The position numbers and the translations under genes are program-made. The notes under the pieces are model-generated. The model was not told the origin of the DNA, did not search any database, and worked only from the letters and a program-made list of their open reading frames with translations. A DNA stretch of 64,000 nt from Hermatobates lingyangjiaoensis. Taxonomy: Eukaryota; Arthropoda; Insecta; Hemiptera; Hermatobatidae. Below, one piece after another: positions 45,655 to 56,984 of the stretch; within the stretch, counting starts at the first letter, position 1; the number at the start of each line of letters is the position of its first letter. The DNA is taken from NCBI GenBank assembly GCA_026182355.1, contig JAPFBL010000105.1, forward strand, positions 310,001 to 374,000, in the 5' to 3' direction.

Positions 45655-46260
45655 GTGAAAGGGAAGGTAAGAAAGCGATGATAGTGAGTTTTTGACGGTG
45701 GAGGATTTCTGAGAAATAGGAGACTGGCAGGGGAATGCATTGTGCTGGGACCGCTTCTCAGCCTAGGTAGTACAATGGCTTTTCACCAAACACGTTAAAA
45801 ACCCTCCTTTCAACGTCGCCCAATACTTTTATTTTCCGCTCAAGCTCAACAATAAAGTTGCATTATCAGACTACTTCAAAATATTCACAGCCTCAAGTAT
45901 TGTAGTCGATAAACTGAAGAAAGCAATTACAACAAATAGGAGCAAACGTGGGAATTCCCCTCTCAGGCTTCTCTTCACTACAACTTTAATATATAATACT
46001 TTTTCTCAAATTTGCTCTCTTTCATATCCACATTACGTTAAACAGTCTTCTACTCCTTCTGCCTCTAACACTACTCTTTATTTAGTTACGAAATATCGTA
46101 AATCGTATGACAAAGCTGAGTGCTCCCACGCGATTTACATGAAGACTTGCCTCCCTCTGTACCTCAGCTTCATAGTCCTCATATTACACTAGGTGGCTAG
46201 GTGACGGCTAGGTGGATTCTTTTCCTTAGTAGGACCAAGTGACTTAGCTCTCCAAGCTCC
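45655..46260. other. GC-richer non-coding island
   Basis: Purine-rich left (gaaagggaaggtaagaaagc, aggagactggcaggggaatg), pyrimidine-rich right half (cccctctcaggcttctcttc, tgcctccctctgtacctcag). No frame of note. Confidence 0.25.
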
Positions 46261-47301
46261 ATTAAAGGATGATGTGAGTATGTGTGGTGGTGCTATCATA
46301 AAAAGGTAGGAATTTCAGAAATACGTATCATTTTCGTCAAATGATTATCAGTTTGAGTTCTAACTATTAATTAACAGCGGGTGACTTCAACTAGTATGTT
46401 AAAATCAATTAGTTACTCCCAGTCATAAATGTGTGGACAACCGTCTAACGACTCTGCTATTATAGCAATTACTCAATTACCAATGACCCAAGGGACCAGC
46501 ACATACACAGTGACATCTCCATCATTGCAGCTTGTACACATAAACACCGGTAGAGTGACTGAGAAAGTGATGTTATTAGTAGGGAAGACTGTGTTGAAGC
46601 TATCAGGATGCCTGCAGAGCAATCACCCTGGTAAGACTTCATCAAGTACAACAACCTCATACTCTCTGTTTTGCTTTAAATCTATTGCATTAGAGCAGTC
46701 ATTATTCGCTTAAAACTCTTTCAGCTCCACAATTACCTTTGATCACCGGGTATTCTTATACTTACTTTCAATTAAAATTTCCTCACTAAGCTATACTTTG
46801 TTAACGACCACTAATTAGAGGGAACGTATGACCAGAAAATGAAGGCGTCGATTGTTCTCATTTACCCTTTAAACTGATTGGCGTTTAGCTGGAAGTAGTA
46901 CTAAAGGTTCTATCAGGATGTTAACTCAATCAGGTAGAAGTGAAGTTACACACGCGAAAAGACTAGGCAACACTATAATTACAGTGTTGTATCCAGTATG
47001 CTCCTTATGGGGAAAGCCAACGCCATGCAGCTTTACAACCTGTCAGGGGTCAACTGGACATAAAGGCAGACTTCATAAAAATTCTATCGGTTTTGGCTTT
47101 GTTCTTACATTATTACTATGTAATTACTATTATGATCTACTTTTCGAGAGAGGGCATCACTTATATAAAAGATTTATGATTTAATTATTTCCACAAGTCA
47201 TAGACATATTTCAATGATTATTTAGATGAAATACTTGTCTATAATTATTTTTCACAAGATAACATTTATTATTTATATATATTATGAGTTATCAGTATCT
47301 A
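46261..47301. other. Intergenic with unrecognised frames
   Basis: Frames of 94 (46429-46713) and 88 codons (46918-47184) on the plus strand show no domain or signal I recognise. No repeat family seen. Confidence 0.35.
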
Positions 47302-47514
47302 TTACATCAATATTTTTTTAATAGTCTCTCCCATTAAAACATCTGTAAACAGAGATTCAACATCCAGTCGGACTAGATATCGCTTAGGTCGGCAAGCCCT
47401 TCGTATATCTACAAAATCACTGTTGAATGTAATAAAATTCAGCTGGTCAATTGTGATATTATGAGGGCACCAAAAACTATAATAAGCAACAAGATCAAAA
47501 CTAAAAACAAGCAA
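47302..47514 (-). pseudogene. PLE reverse transcriptase motif A fragment
   Basis: The minus-strand frame ends RRACRPKRYLVRLDVESLFT then DVLMGETIKKILM before a stop. The 'L..DV.SLFT.V....TI' block is the conserved RT motif A of Penelope-like elements, which carries the first catalytic aspartate (here the D of LDVESLF). The aspartate is kept, but the proline usual after 'V' is Leu and the flanking RT motifs are not found nearby. Only about 35-45 residues are convincing; the upstream part of the frame is less so. An isolated dead fragment, and the only catalytic RT motif visible in the window. Confidence 0.65.
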
Positions 47515-48108
47515 CCTAGTACATGAATTCTACTGCTCAATATGAAACTCCTTTGTACCGAAATTCCTGGCATGTGTCCCTACTTGAATGGAAATTCATT
47601 ACTGAGTCCCTACATAACATGTGCACAAAATTCACAAAACAATCAACAGGGAAACTTTTGTCAATAAAACTAAAACAATCGCTTATGCAAATGATGAACA
47701 ACTACTAACAATACCAGAGACCCTCTGTACCCAAGAAAAATCTCCCACAATTAATTAACAAAAGAATGACTTCAGTAATCTATTAAGGTAGTTTAGAAAT
47801 TTTATACAAGCAAAAAGAAGACAATGTAAACACTCAATTTCAAACTGGAGCTAACAAACCACAGAATAATTAATAAAGACAACCAAGAGACAGAACTTTC
47901 TTACATGTCCTGCAACTTAAGGAAGATGACCTGCAGATAACAAATTGTCAACCTCAACCCTTACATGTAATCTTCCAGGTAACTTCATGAATGTTTTTAA
48001 TTATTCATTCCATAACACTTATTAATTGTTAATTATAGATGATGAATGTTAAGCAAAATAATGAAACAAATATAAACTTTCTGAATTCACAAACAATATT
48101 CTATTGTT
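47515..48108. other. Intergenic, nothing recognised
   Basis: AT-rich sequence without recognisable elements. Confidence 0.4.
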
Positions 48109-48267
48109 TTGGCACAACCTGTTCTCGAACTTTTGTACGTTCTGGTCCAAGTACTGCCGACAACGCAAAGCATTGGAATATCACGCCTAATTACAGCGAA
48201 TGCTGCAGGTCTCGTGAACGTGAGGGTATTCAACGAAACCCCTACGTCCAGACCATCTATTGTTAAG
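48109..48267 (+). pseudogene. Possible LTR-retrotransposon pol fragment (weak)
   Basis: The frame reads LVQVLPTTQSIGISRLITAN, then AAGLVNVRVFNETPTSRPSI. 'GLVNVRVFN.T' resembles the short conserved stretch between protease and RT in Gypsy-type pol proteins ('GLV.VRV.N'). Nothing else of protease, RT or an LTR is visible nearby, so this is a tentative call; a chance frame is quite possible. Confidence 0.25.
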
Positions 48268-48479
48268 ACGATATTATCTATTACAATTATCTATTATCTA
48301 TTATAATTATAATTATCTATTATAATTTAGAAGTTCTCACACATGAAACCCTTGTAAATTTCACAACACATCCTTCCTTTTCTCATTGCTGGTTTGCTTT
48401 ACTGAAAAGTCAGAATTATAAACAAAAAAACTTATTGCTTGAGAAATGTTATTGCTTGAAAAATGTTATTGCTAGGAAG
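48268..48479. repeat. Short AT tandem repeats
   Basis: attatctattataatt units at 48275-48330, and an 18-bp duplication (ttgcttgagaaatgttat / ttgcttgaaaaatgttat) at 48436-48473. Confidence 0.6.
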
Positions 48480-48745
48480 TGGAAGAGGTCCGAAGAGGAG
48501 AAAATGAAAAGGAATTAGAATTAAATGAGGACAGTCGGGTGATTACATAGAAGGTAAAGGATAATTGATGAATGGGAGAAGGAAGTGCGGCGTAAGAGTG
48601 ACGACACTCCAGCTGGGCATTAGCATACCGGGCTGTGCCAGGCCCCCCGCTGCCCGACTACGCAAACCATCACCTGGCCATTGTCTTCCTTATGCCAGCC
48701 ACTGGCTACTTCATTAATGACCAATTACTCACCTCCAGACACCCA
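48480..48745. other. GC-richer non-coding island
   Basis: Purine-rich left (ggaagaggtccgaagaggag, gggagaaggaagtgcggc), pyrimidine-rich right (aggccccccgctgcccgac, accatcacctggccattg). Holds an E-box CAGCTG (48610-48615) four bases from ATTAGCAT (48619-48626), the reverse of the ATGCTAAT core seen in the 20.4-kb island. No frame of note. Confidence 0.35.
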
Positions 48746-50658
48746 TTTTATTAACACTGCTAATACAAATGATGTGACTTTATCATTAAGAGGAATAAAG
48801 TAATAACACTATTACAACAGAGAAATTATAAATAAATAAAAACGAAATAATATGATATAAAGTAGACACCTGTTACCAGGAAGGATACAAATCTACAATT
48901 CAAATGATGCCAGTTTCCATTGAAGTTGGGAGATTTCGAAATAGGTCCAATACAAAAAAAGCATTTACGAGCAAAGATGGGTCCATCCTTTCTTAATTAA
49001 GTTAGCCTTTGTGGCATACTTAAAATACCAAACTTCAAAAAGAAAACTATCTTGCCACTTAAAAAGGAATATTGTTTCAACGATATAAAACCAGTAGTCA
49101 TTAATAAAGAATCTATTAACATTTTTCCTTATAGTTATATGTCTGGTCAGATGAGACGAAATGGTAAATGACATATTTATTAGTTTAACAGAATATTAAC
49201 AGAGTGTAGTGTATGCTTAGTTATGAGAATTAAACTTCTGTAAACGGTTTATGGAAGAATCCTGATAAATTAATAGCAAATACTATAAATAATTACTTAA
49301 TCTGATTAAATTAAAAATAAAATTAACTCATGGTGAAATAATACCAAATACAAGGTTTAATGTACCTAGAAGAGCACAAAAATAGTAGTAATAATTTTGA
49401 TAAAGTTCAACAGAGTACCAAACCGTCACACCTAAGTTACATAATTCCTCAGCGTTTTTATGGAAACTGTATGAGTGTCTGTTGAAACGTATATATACTC
49501 GCCTGCCGTAACTTAATCTTCAGTTCCTGGTTGACTCTACCAGAAAAATAAGTTTAACTTTCTTTTACTGACTGACTTTTTTAAGTACACCGCCAGATCC
49601 TTAAGCACACGTCTCCAAAACGTGGTAATTATTCTACCTTTCAAGTGATAGCACACATCGCTTTTTTTGAAGACATAATTGTAGTGCGACTGACCTGCAC
49701 TTCCCTATGAGATGGTGCTCTTGATTACTCAGTACTGCTCTGGGAAGGCAGCACCGCAAAGCGGTGGACGTGGGAACCTAGGTAATCGCGGCCAGTCTTC
49801 ACGCGGATGGCCCAGCCTCACTGTAAAAACTGTGAAATATACTAATAATGGATAAAAAAGTTAAGTTTAAAAAAAAACCAGATCGATTTGCATTTTGAAA
49901 TCTTGTAACTCCGTGTTTGTTAATTTGTTTCTGATGTCTGGTTGTATATGGGTTGGTAGGTGTATATCCAAAATTTACAAACACATACATGCAACACCGT
50001 TTCAAAATATTCATAGAATGTGACAGATTTATATTTTTTTTGGGCAGTATGAAGGATGGGAAACGAACTTTACATCAAAACTGTTACTAATTTTTTCCTA
50101 TTATTCAATTCAGTACAAAAACATGCAATTATGTACTTAGTATTATCTAAACTGCAGTACTGCACGACAAAATTTTAAGACATTCAGATTATGGTAAATG
50201 ACAAAAGAAATACAAAGGACAACTAAAAAGTTTCACTTTTCAATTCGTTATTTCAATTTTATTAAAAATATGAAGTTATAATGAGTAATTAACAAATACT
50301 AGAAGTATTTTTTACAATTAGATAATAACAAATATCAATTAGAAGACAATTAAATTTAATTTAATTTAAATAGCTATTCACATCATTTAAATAAAACGTA
50401 CTTCAAAACTTATGAAACCGAATAAATAAATTATTTATAATTTTGGCAATTAATTTGTATAAACTGCATTCAGCTGGCTTACACTCAACATATCTCAAAG
50501 AGAGCTTCTCACTTATTACTACTCAGATTTGTTTAAGGTACTTACTTTAAGCATTTCGATACGACTGGCAATATTGCGATAGCTGTACTGAAATAAATAA
50601 TTTCATTAAACTCATTGTGGGATTTCCAGAATTATAGTTACAGTGTGGTATATATACT
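48746..50658. other. Intergenic, nothing recognised
   Basis: AT-rich. A GC-richer 100 bp at 49690-49800 has no identified function. Frames at 48965-49174 and 49799-50014 are unsupported. Confidence 0.4.
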
Positions 50659-51083
50659 CATATTGAGGGATTTCGAGAATTAGGTCTCCGCACAAAAGAA
50701 AACGTTTATTATGAAACTAACAACGCGTTTCGAAATCTTAATGCTCTTATTCAGGTTAACATCTAAAAAATATACATATGTGTGAGCTTTAGAACATCAG
50801 AGTGAATTATTTGACATTGAATGCAAATATGTTAATGTTGAATTGAACTGCTGAGGTTTTTAACAAGAGGATTACTATGTATTGGTATATTAGCACACCT
50901 CAGCAGTTCAATTGAACATTCATATATTGTATTCAATTTCAAATAATTCACTCTGATGTTCTTAAACCTCACAGATATAAATATTCTTTAGATATTAACC
51001 TGAAGAAGAACATTAAGTGTTCGAAACGCGTTTTTAGTTTCATAAAACTTCTTTTTGTGTAGAGACCTAATTCTCGAATATGA
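50659..51083. mobile_element. PLE-like family E inverted pair, 425 bp, tails outward
   Basis: Ends tcatattgagggatttcgag / 'aattctcgaatatga' and the following blocks (aattaggtctc, cacaaaagaa, atgaaactaa.aacgcgttt, ttaacatcta) are inverted about a centre near 50871. The right tail motif is complete (51000-51026); the left has CTGAATA in place of CTGAAGA. The inner halves (cctcagcagttcaattgaac and its mirror) are also paired. No coding sequence. Confidence 0.7.
51000..51026 (+). other. Hammerhead-like core of family E tail
   Basis: CTGAAGA, A, gaaca..tgttc hairpin with a ttaag loop, GAAAC. aac before and gtt after can pair. Confidence 0.5.
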
Positions 51084-51134
51084 ATAAATACAACACTATA
51101 ACAGATTGCGTAAGTAATGAATTAAACTCATGGT

Positions 51135-51365
51135 AAATGACTGTGACAAGAGGTTTAGTAAGTGTAAAGCTGAGTGCAGACGACGTAGTCACAGGTGTTA
51201 GTAGCCTGCTCGTCAAGGGTTGCCCGAGCGCGGCGGGGGGCGAGGCAGAGCTGACACCCGTCAGTCGCCTTAGCTGCATTCCTACGGCCACACCGCACTA
51301 CTCTAATAACCTGCTTCAAACACCCACCAAACCTACAGTCAATATTCAAACCACGAGTAACATGT
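51135..51365. other. GC-richer non-coding island
   Basis: GC-rich centre (cgagcgcggcggggggcgag) and pyrimidine-rich right side (cctacggccacaccgc, acacccaccaaacctac). Three overlapping 64-76 codon frames on both strands are by-products. Confidence 0.3.
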
Positions 51366-52626
51366 AATATTTCTCAGCTGTCCCTTCCCTTTTATAAGGT
51401 AACTTTGATTAGGGACGTATGGCTGAAGTAACACTGACTACACATTCATCCAAGCAATAACTAAATATTAATGTAGGCAGGTGTTGGTGTGTTTGCCATC
51501 TATTGGTAATTATTTTAATTGCATACCCCCTAGTTCACTGACTACCCAGCTATACTTTGGCGTAACTAATTGCTATTAACTTATTCCTGGAAATCATCCT
51601 GTGCTGATTCATAACTAAAAATAAAAATAATTAAACAGTGGTGTATTAATTTATAAATCCATATCTCACTATAATGGCATACATGATCTCATTATTTAAT
51701 CAGCTAATTGGTGATCAGTAGGAAGCAAACACAACCCGTGAATAGAGAGTAATTCAAGCAGAATCACACTATTCCATTGCTGACCCTACTCTCATTTTTA
51801 TCGCCACTGAATGAAATGGAATAGACCACGGAATGAAACTATGGTAATGTTGATTGTTGGTCATGGACGCTTTACGGCAGTCGTGGGACGCTTACGCGGT
51901 ATTTTACGTAAGAAAATATTACCACAGGACGGAGCACCAGTCCATTGCCACTAGATGGTAAACCCTCCCTTAAACTCAACAATAGAGTGGTGTCAAAGGG
52001 ACCAGGCCTCAAAGTGTGTAATCTTTCGTTGATTACTTCAAAGATAGCATTCATGTGTCACTACTCCCTTTAAGTATATATGATCATAAAACAACGAATA
52101 GTATACCTGATTAATTCAGTGGTCTATGGTATTGCATGCAAAAAAAAGAAACATTGTTTTCCTAGATAAGGAACCTTTCGCTCTTTCACCCTTGTCTTGT
52201 ATATACTCGTATTTCTTCTTAAAACTCCTGTTGTCGAAATAATTGAATGTTTATCTTGTTGTTCTGTTATTCTGTTACAAGTAGAACAGACTCCATCATA
52301 CATACACGACTGCCTAATACGTCCACATACATCCAAAGAGGAGAGCCCTGGACAAAGGAGTCCCTCCAGCTAGAGACCACATGACTGATGTAAGGCATTG
52401 TCTACAACCGTAGAATTAGTAGAGTTCTAATCGTCTAGGTGTAAATCATACACACTAATACAAACTAAATATGGTAAGTATGACGGGACGGTTATAGCCC
52501 CAAAGACTATTGCGTAAGTCCGTCATATGGTGTTAACCTTTAGGTCTTATTTTTGTAAATAAGGTATAATTTAAGATTGCTCTTTCATTACTATCAGTAC
52601 TTTAAGACGGGTCGTTCTAGCTAAAA
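51366..52626. other. Intergenic, nothing recognised
   Basis: Ordinary sequence, no gene or dispersed repeat identified. Confidence 0.4.
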
Positions 52627-53262
52627 TACATGAATAAGAACATACGAGTTACATGAGATGGATAATAACATACGACTTATATGACATTGGTAAGAACATA
52701 CGAGGTATATGACATGGATAAGAACATACGACTTATATGGCAAGGATAAGAACATACGAGTTATATGAGATGGATAAGAACATACGACTTATATGACATG
52801 GATAAGAACATACGACTTATATGGCATGGATAAGAACATACGAGTTATATGAGATGGATAAGAACATACGAGTTATATGAGATAGATAAGAACATACGAC
52901 TTATATGACATGGATAAGAACATACGACTTATATGGCATGGATAAGAACATACGAGTTATATGACATGGATAAGAACATACGACTTATATGGCATGGATA
53001 AGAACATACGAGTTATATGAGATGGATAAGAACATACGAGTTATATGACATGGATAAGAACATACGACTTATATGACATGGATAAGAACATACCAGTTAT
53101 ATGGCATGGATAAGAACATACGACTTATATGACATGGATAAGAACATACGAGTTATATGGCATGGATAAGAACATACGAGTTATATGAGATGGATAATAA
53201 CATACGAGTTATATGAGATGGATAATAACATACGAGTTATTAAAGATGGATAATAACATAAT
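52627..53262 (+). repeat. 28-bp minisatellite, about 23 copies
   Basis: Unit: ggataagaacatacga, then (g/c)ttatatg, then (ga/gg/ac)-catg or agatg. Variation is concentrated in two places: gag/gac in the middle and gacatg, ggcatg or gagatg at the end. Outer units are more degenerate (aataacatacg at both ends), which fits expansion in the centre. 28 is not a multiple of 3, so no long repetitive frame results. Confidence 0.95.
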
Positions 53263-54484
53263 AGATAGCCAGTAGCATATTGGTTCACTTTCTACCCCAG
53301 AAAAGCACTTAAAGTGAAGACACTTAAGTGAAGGCGTTGGAAGAACAACAACAATCAAATTTAACAAAGATAATGTGGAGTGGGATACACTCAGCAATAT
53401 GCTAACACATTCCCAGAAATACTGTAATAACACACAAGTAACTATAACTACGAATAAGATTAATAACAGTAACTGAAATATACTGCTAACCAAATCATTT
53501 GATGGAATGATTGGAACAAGAGTTGTAGCTTAGTGCATATGAAACTTCAGGTTCTGGGAATAGACTCTTTTCCCTTAATAACCTCCACATGAATTATTTC
53601 AACTGATTATTCACTGTTATCCTTAAGTTGAAGACCAATTTACTTCTATTAATCATCACTTTTAACTGAATTAATTTTAATAAAATTAAGCTAATTAAGT
53701 CCTAAAGTGAAACTTAATTACCATCCTTTTTAGAGTTTAAATATACACTATGTAGTAATATGAAATTAATGAAATTATTTTCATACAATGCACATGATAC
53801 AAGATAAATTAGTTAACATGAAGTTTCTTCAATGACCAGAAAAGTAGAAAAACTTAGTACTACAAGCGGAATAAACATTTCAATCAACTTGTGACACCAA
53901 AAACTACTACCTCAAACTTAGTTAAGATTTGTTATGCGGTTCGTCCTGTAACGTAACAGTTCGTTTTCAAAAATCTGTTTCATTCTGTGTTTTCAAACTC
54001 TCATAAACAGTAACCCACGTGTATGTATTCGGCCACTCTTATTAATCACAGGAGAAATTAGTTACAATGGAAAAAGTAGACTAACTGCCAGCGAATTTGT
54101 TAATGAATTAAAATAGTTTTGTTTCTAAAACAATGTACAAGTTAATATAAACAGGTGATTTATGATACCACTTTAATACAATAAACCATCTTAAAATAGG
54201 TTACAGGTGGAGCTCAAAATAAACTAGTTTGAAGAGAAACAAAATTAAACATAAAGTTTCAAGTGTAGGTCCTAATTAGGAGGAAGACGCAGAGTTGATT
54301 TAAACCACAGACTACCTTTAGGGTTTTAGTAAAAGTAGGAGAGATAAGTGTAAGCACTCCTCACCAATTGATATAGCTACCAACTACAAGGAAGTCTGCA
54401 CAAAAAGAGATTAAAAACCTCAACTACAAGATAGGCTATTAAATGGAATATTCTGATCTCCTTGATAATAATGGCCATATCACA
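53263..54484. other. Intergenic; weak tRNA-like trace
   Basis: At 53524-53560 'tgtagcttagtgca' resembles an A box and ggttctgggaat a poor B box; too weak to call a SINE. Otherwise AT-rich without features. Confidence 0.35.
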
Positions 54485-54905
54485 AAACGGCTGCCGAAAC
54501 GGTGAGGACGCAATTACCGAGGCTCATTATCATAAGGAGATGGTGACTGGGGTGGCGTTATTACAGAAAGGGTGTGGATGGAAAGCGTGGCGCTGAAAGA
54601 GAAAAAAGATATTTATATTGAATGAGTGAGATGAGGACTGCGGGAAGTGTGTAGTTAGCTTGGTTCTCAAGAAGAAGATGTAAGCTTGTGTAGCGAGGGA
54701 CATTGCGACAATGCAGTGCGGAGGACTGGCGATTCGGAGTAGGAGAGTGTGTTCGAGGTGGTGATAAGACTCCAGAAGGGTGTGGATGCAAAGCAGAACG
54801 CGATTAGCGTGGCGCCGGGCAGTCGCAGCGCGCCGATTAATGCCTCCTGTCAATATCCTCTACCAGACACAATACACACTAATCCCCTAAATCACAATTA
54901 TAACA
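54485..54905. other. GC-richer non-coding island
   Basis: Purine-rich left and middle (ggagatggtgactgggg, gaatgagtgagatgagg, ggagtaggagagtg), pyrimidine-rich right (cctcctgtcaatatcctc). A block gggtgtggatg(g/c)aaag with gcgtggcgc repeats at 54569-54593 and 54778-54816. Overlapping 76-107 codon frames are not recognised. Confidence 0.3.
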
Positions 54906-55542
54906 ACTCCTTTTACAGTAACTCGTTGAAAAAAATGATTCTACCAGAATCTTTCGGGCAGCTTCAACTTGCATTATACTCCTTTTTACCACTGCTGTTG
55001 TAGAGTTTGATTAATATTCATTATAAATCAGATTAGATTCGAATTAATAGACCGTGGACAAATACAACATACTTTTCCCGAATATTCACGACTCGAGTTT
55101 GAGAGTTATTTCGGTCAAAGCATAAATCACTTACTAAGTTTCAAACCATCATTCTTGCTAAAAAGGAAATTATACTACGGTAATATTATCAGATATTAAT
55201 ATTTAATATTACACATTAAATCTAACATTTCCATTTCAATTCATCTAACTAATAATTCAAAAATAATTCTCTTCAACAAAGTTTAGTTATTTCATTATTA
55301 TACTGACTATTTTTTATGCTTATGCAAATTCTCTAAAATATAACCAACTCAAATTGGCAATACAATTAACAACGCAAACTCTTCCGCGACTAACTGATAA
55401 CCCATCAGATTATATTGCTTATCACTTTCATTTCATTTAATGATTTCATTCTTATTACGTCTCCATTAGTTGGTTAGACAACTAACTTTCTTGAAATGGC
55501 TACTTGTATGATTATGTGATAGCAATTTTATTACTGAATGCC
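54906..55542. other. Intergenic, nothing recognised
   Basis: AT-rich. Confidence 0.4.
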
Positions 55543-56013
55543 AAGGTTTGAGATTGAATTATGTTAACATTTTTACATTTTATTGAAAAAAAAATATTTC
55601 CTGTTGTTTTAAAATGCTGAATATATTTTTCGTTTGTTGCATTTGTAACCTCAAAGATAATGTCAAAATTTCAAAACTCTAGGGTTATCAGTTTGGGAGA
55701 AACAAATGTTTTCTAAAAAACGGTTTTTGCAAAAAAAGTGACTTTCCCATCATGCATAATTCTTCCCAAACAATAGGGATCTTCTTCCCTATGAGGCCCA
55801 ATTTTGTGTAAAATATCAACTTGATCCATCAAAGATTCTGGACCGTAGCGTGGTAACAAGCAATGCTAACACACTCACCCAACCACCCACCCACCCACAG
55901 ACATCATCGAAAAAACTTCATAAAACGACTTCTGGGACCTCAAAACATGTAATTCCGTCAAAATCTCGAGATCGAATTTTTTCACGATCACTATTCTTTA
56001 CTTATAGTAAAGT
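55543..56013 (+). mobile_element. T1 fragment, inner-end 470 bp
   Basis: Begins abruptly at caaggtttgagattgaatta, matching T1 from 2572 onward, and continues through the ccacccaccc tract to the complete inner end cacgatcactattctttac / ttatagtaaagta. The outer three quarters are missing. The 110-codon frame at 55850-56182 crosses it and is fortuitous. Confidence 0.85.
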
Positions 56014-56984
56014 AAAAAAGACCACTACATTGGTAAATCGTAAACCCACGACAATAGTGGGATCACGTTTAATAATAACCCTAATTAATAGCATGGGCGG
56101 TAATACATTCAGAACTTCAGGGTCTAAAGTCAGTCTTTTTCATCAAAAATGTTTTCTTCATATAGTAGGCACATTGAAATAAATCAATCAGTTAATTTTA
56201 ATTTCTCATTATTTCTGATACTGTGTGTACAAAAATGAGTGCAAAACACAAATGACCCACGCTTTCACCCCCTGGAAAGATATATGTGTCAAAGCCTATT
56301 TGCGTTGGAAACAAACAGCCTTTAAAAATAAATACTAACTTTATTTAACAATTACATCTTTTTTTGGATGGGTTTCACTTCTTCCTTCTTCTATGTGAGG
56401 CATATAGCTAGTCAGTCTCAGTAGCCTTAAATCTGGGTGAGAAGGAATCTTTTATTTCTTAACTACAACGTGATCGCTAAATATTATTATTCTCATTATA
56501 GAACTCGCAAACCAGCAAAGCAACCCAAGATACCTTATTAACTCGTTTGAGGGATGTATTTGATTGTGAAACAGCTTTTTAACCAAATTTAAAAAAAAAA
56601 CTACCTGAACAGATTACATACCGAACCAGATTTTAGAATCAGGTTTCGTGAAGAATATATTCAAAACACATGTCAACAAAAAATGACCACACTTTCCACC
56701 TCAGTAATGAAGCTGAAACCTTATAGTGTGGGCGTTGCCACAAACAAAAACAAAAAATATATAAGTAGGCGACGTGATGTCAACTACAATATTACCTACT
56801 GTTTACAATCGCCGCATCGTCGAGACGACTCTCACCACTTCATCCAAGGTATTGGCCACCTAAGCTTGTTATTTATTATTTTAACGGAAATTCTACTCCA
56901 AACCAGTGTATTTCAAAAGTAAACATGAGGGGTAAAACAAATAAGGCAAAAGACATCTTAATATAATGTCTTAAAATTATATTA
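56014..56984. other. Intergenic, nothing recognised
   Basis: AT-rich; 79-codon frame at 56683-56922 unsupported. Confidence 0.4.

Noticed and set aside
52627..53262. CRISPR-like array
   Set aside because: 28-bp units follow one another directly with no unique spacers; it is a minisatellite in a eukaryotic sequence.
53518..53580. tRNA gene or SINE head
   Set aside because: Only an A-box-like match; the B box and cloverleaf pairing are not convincing.
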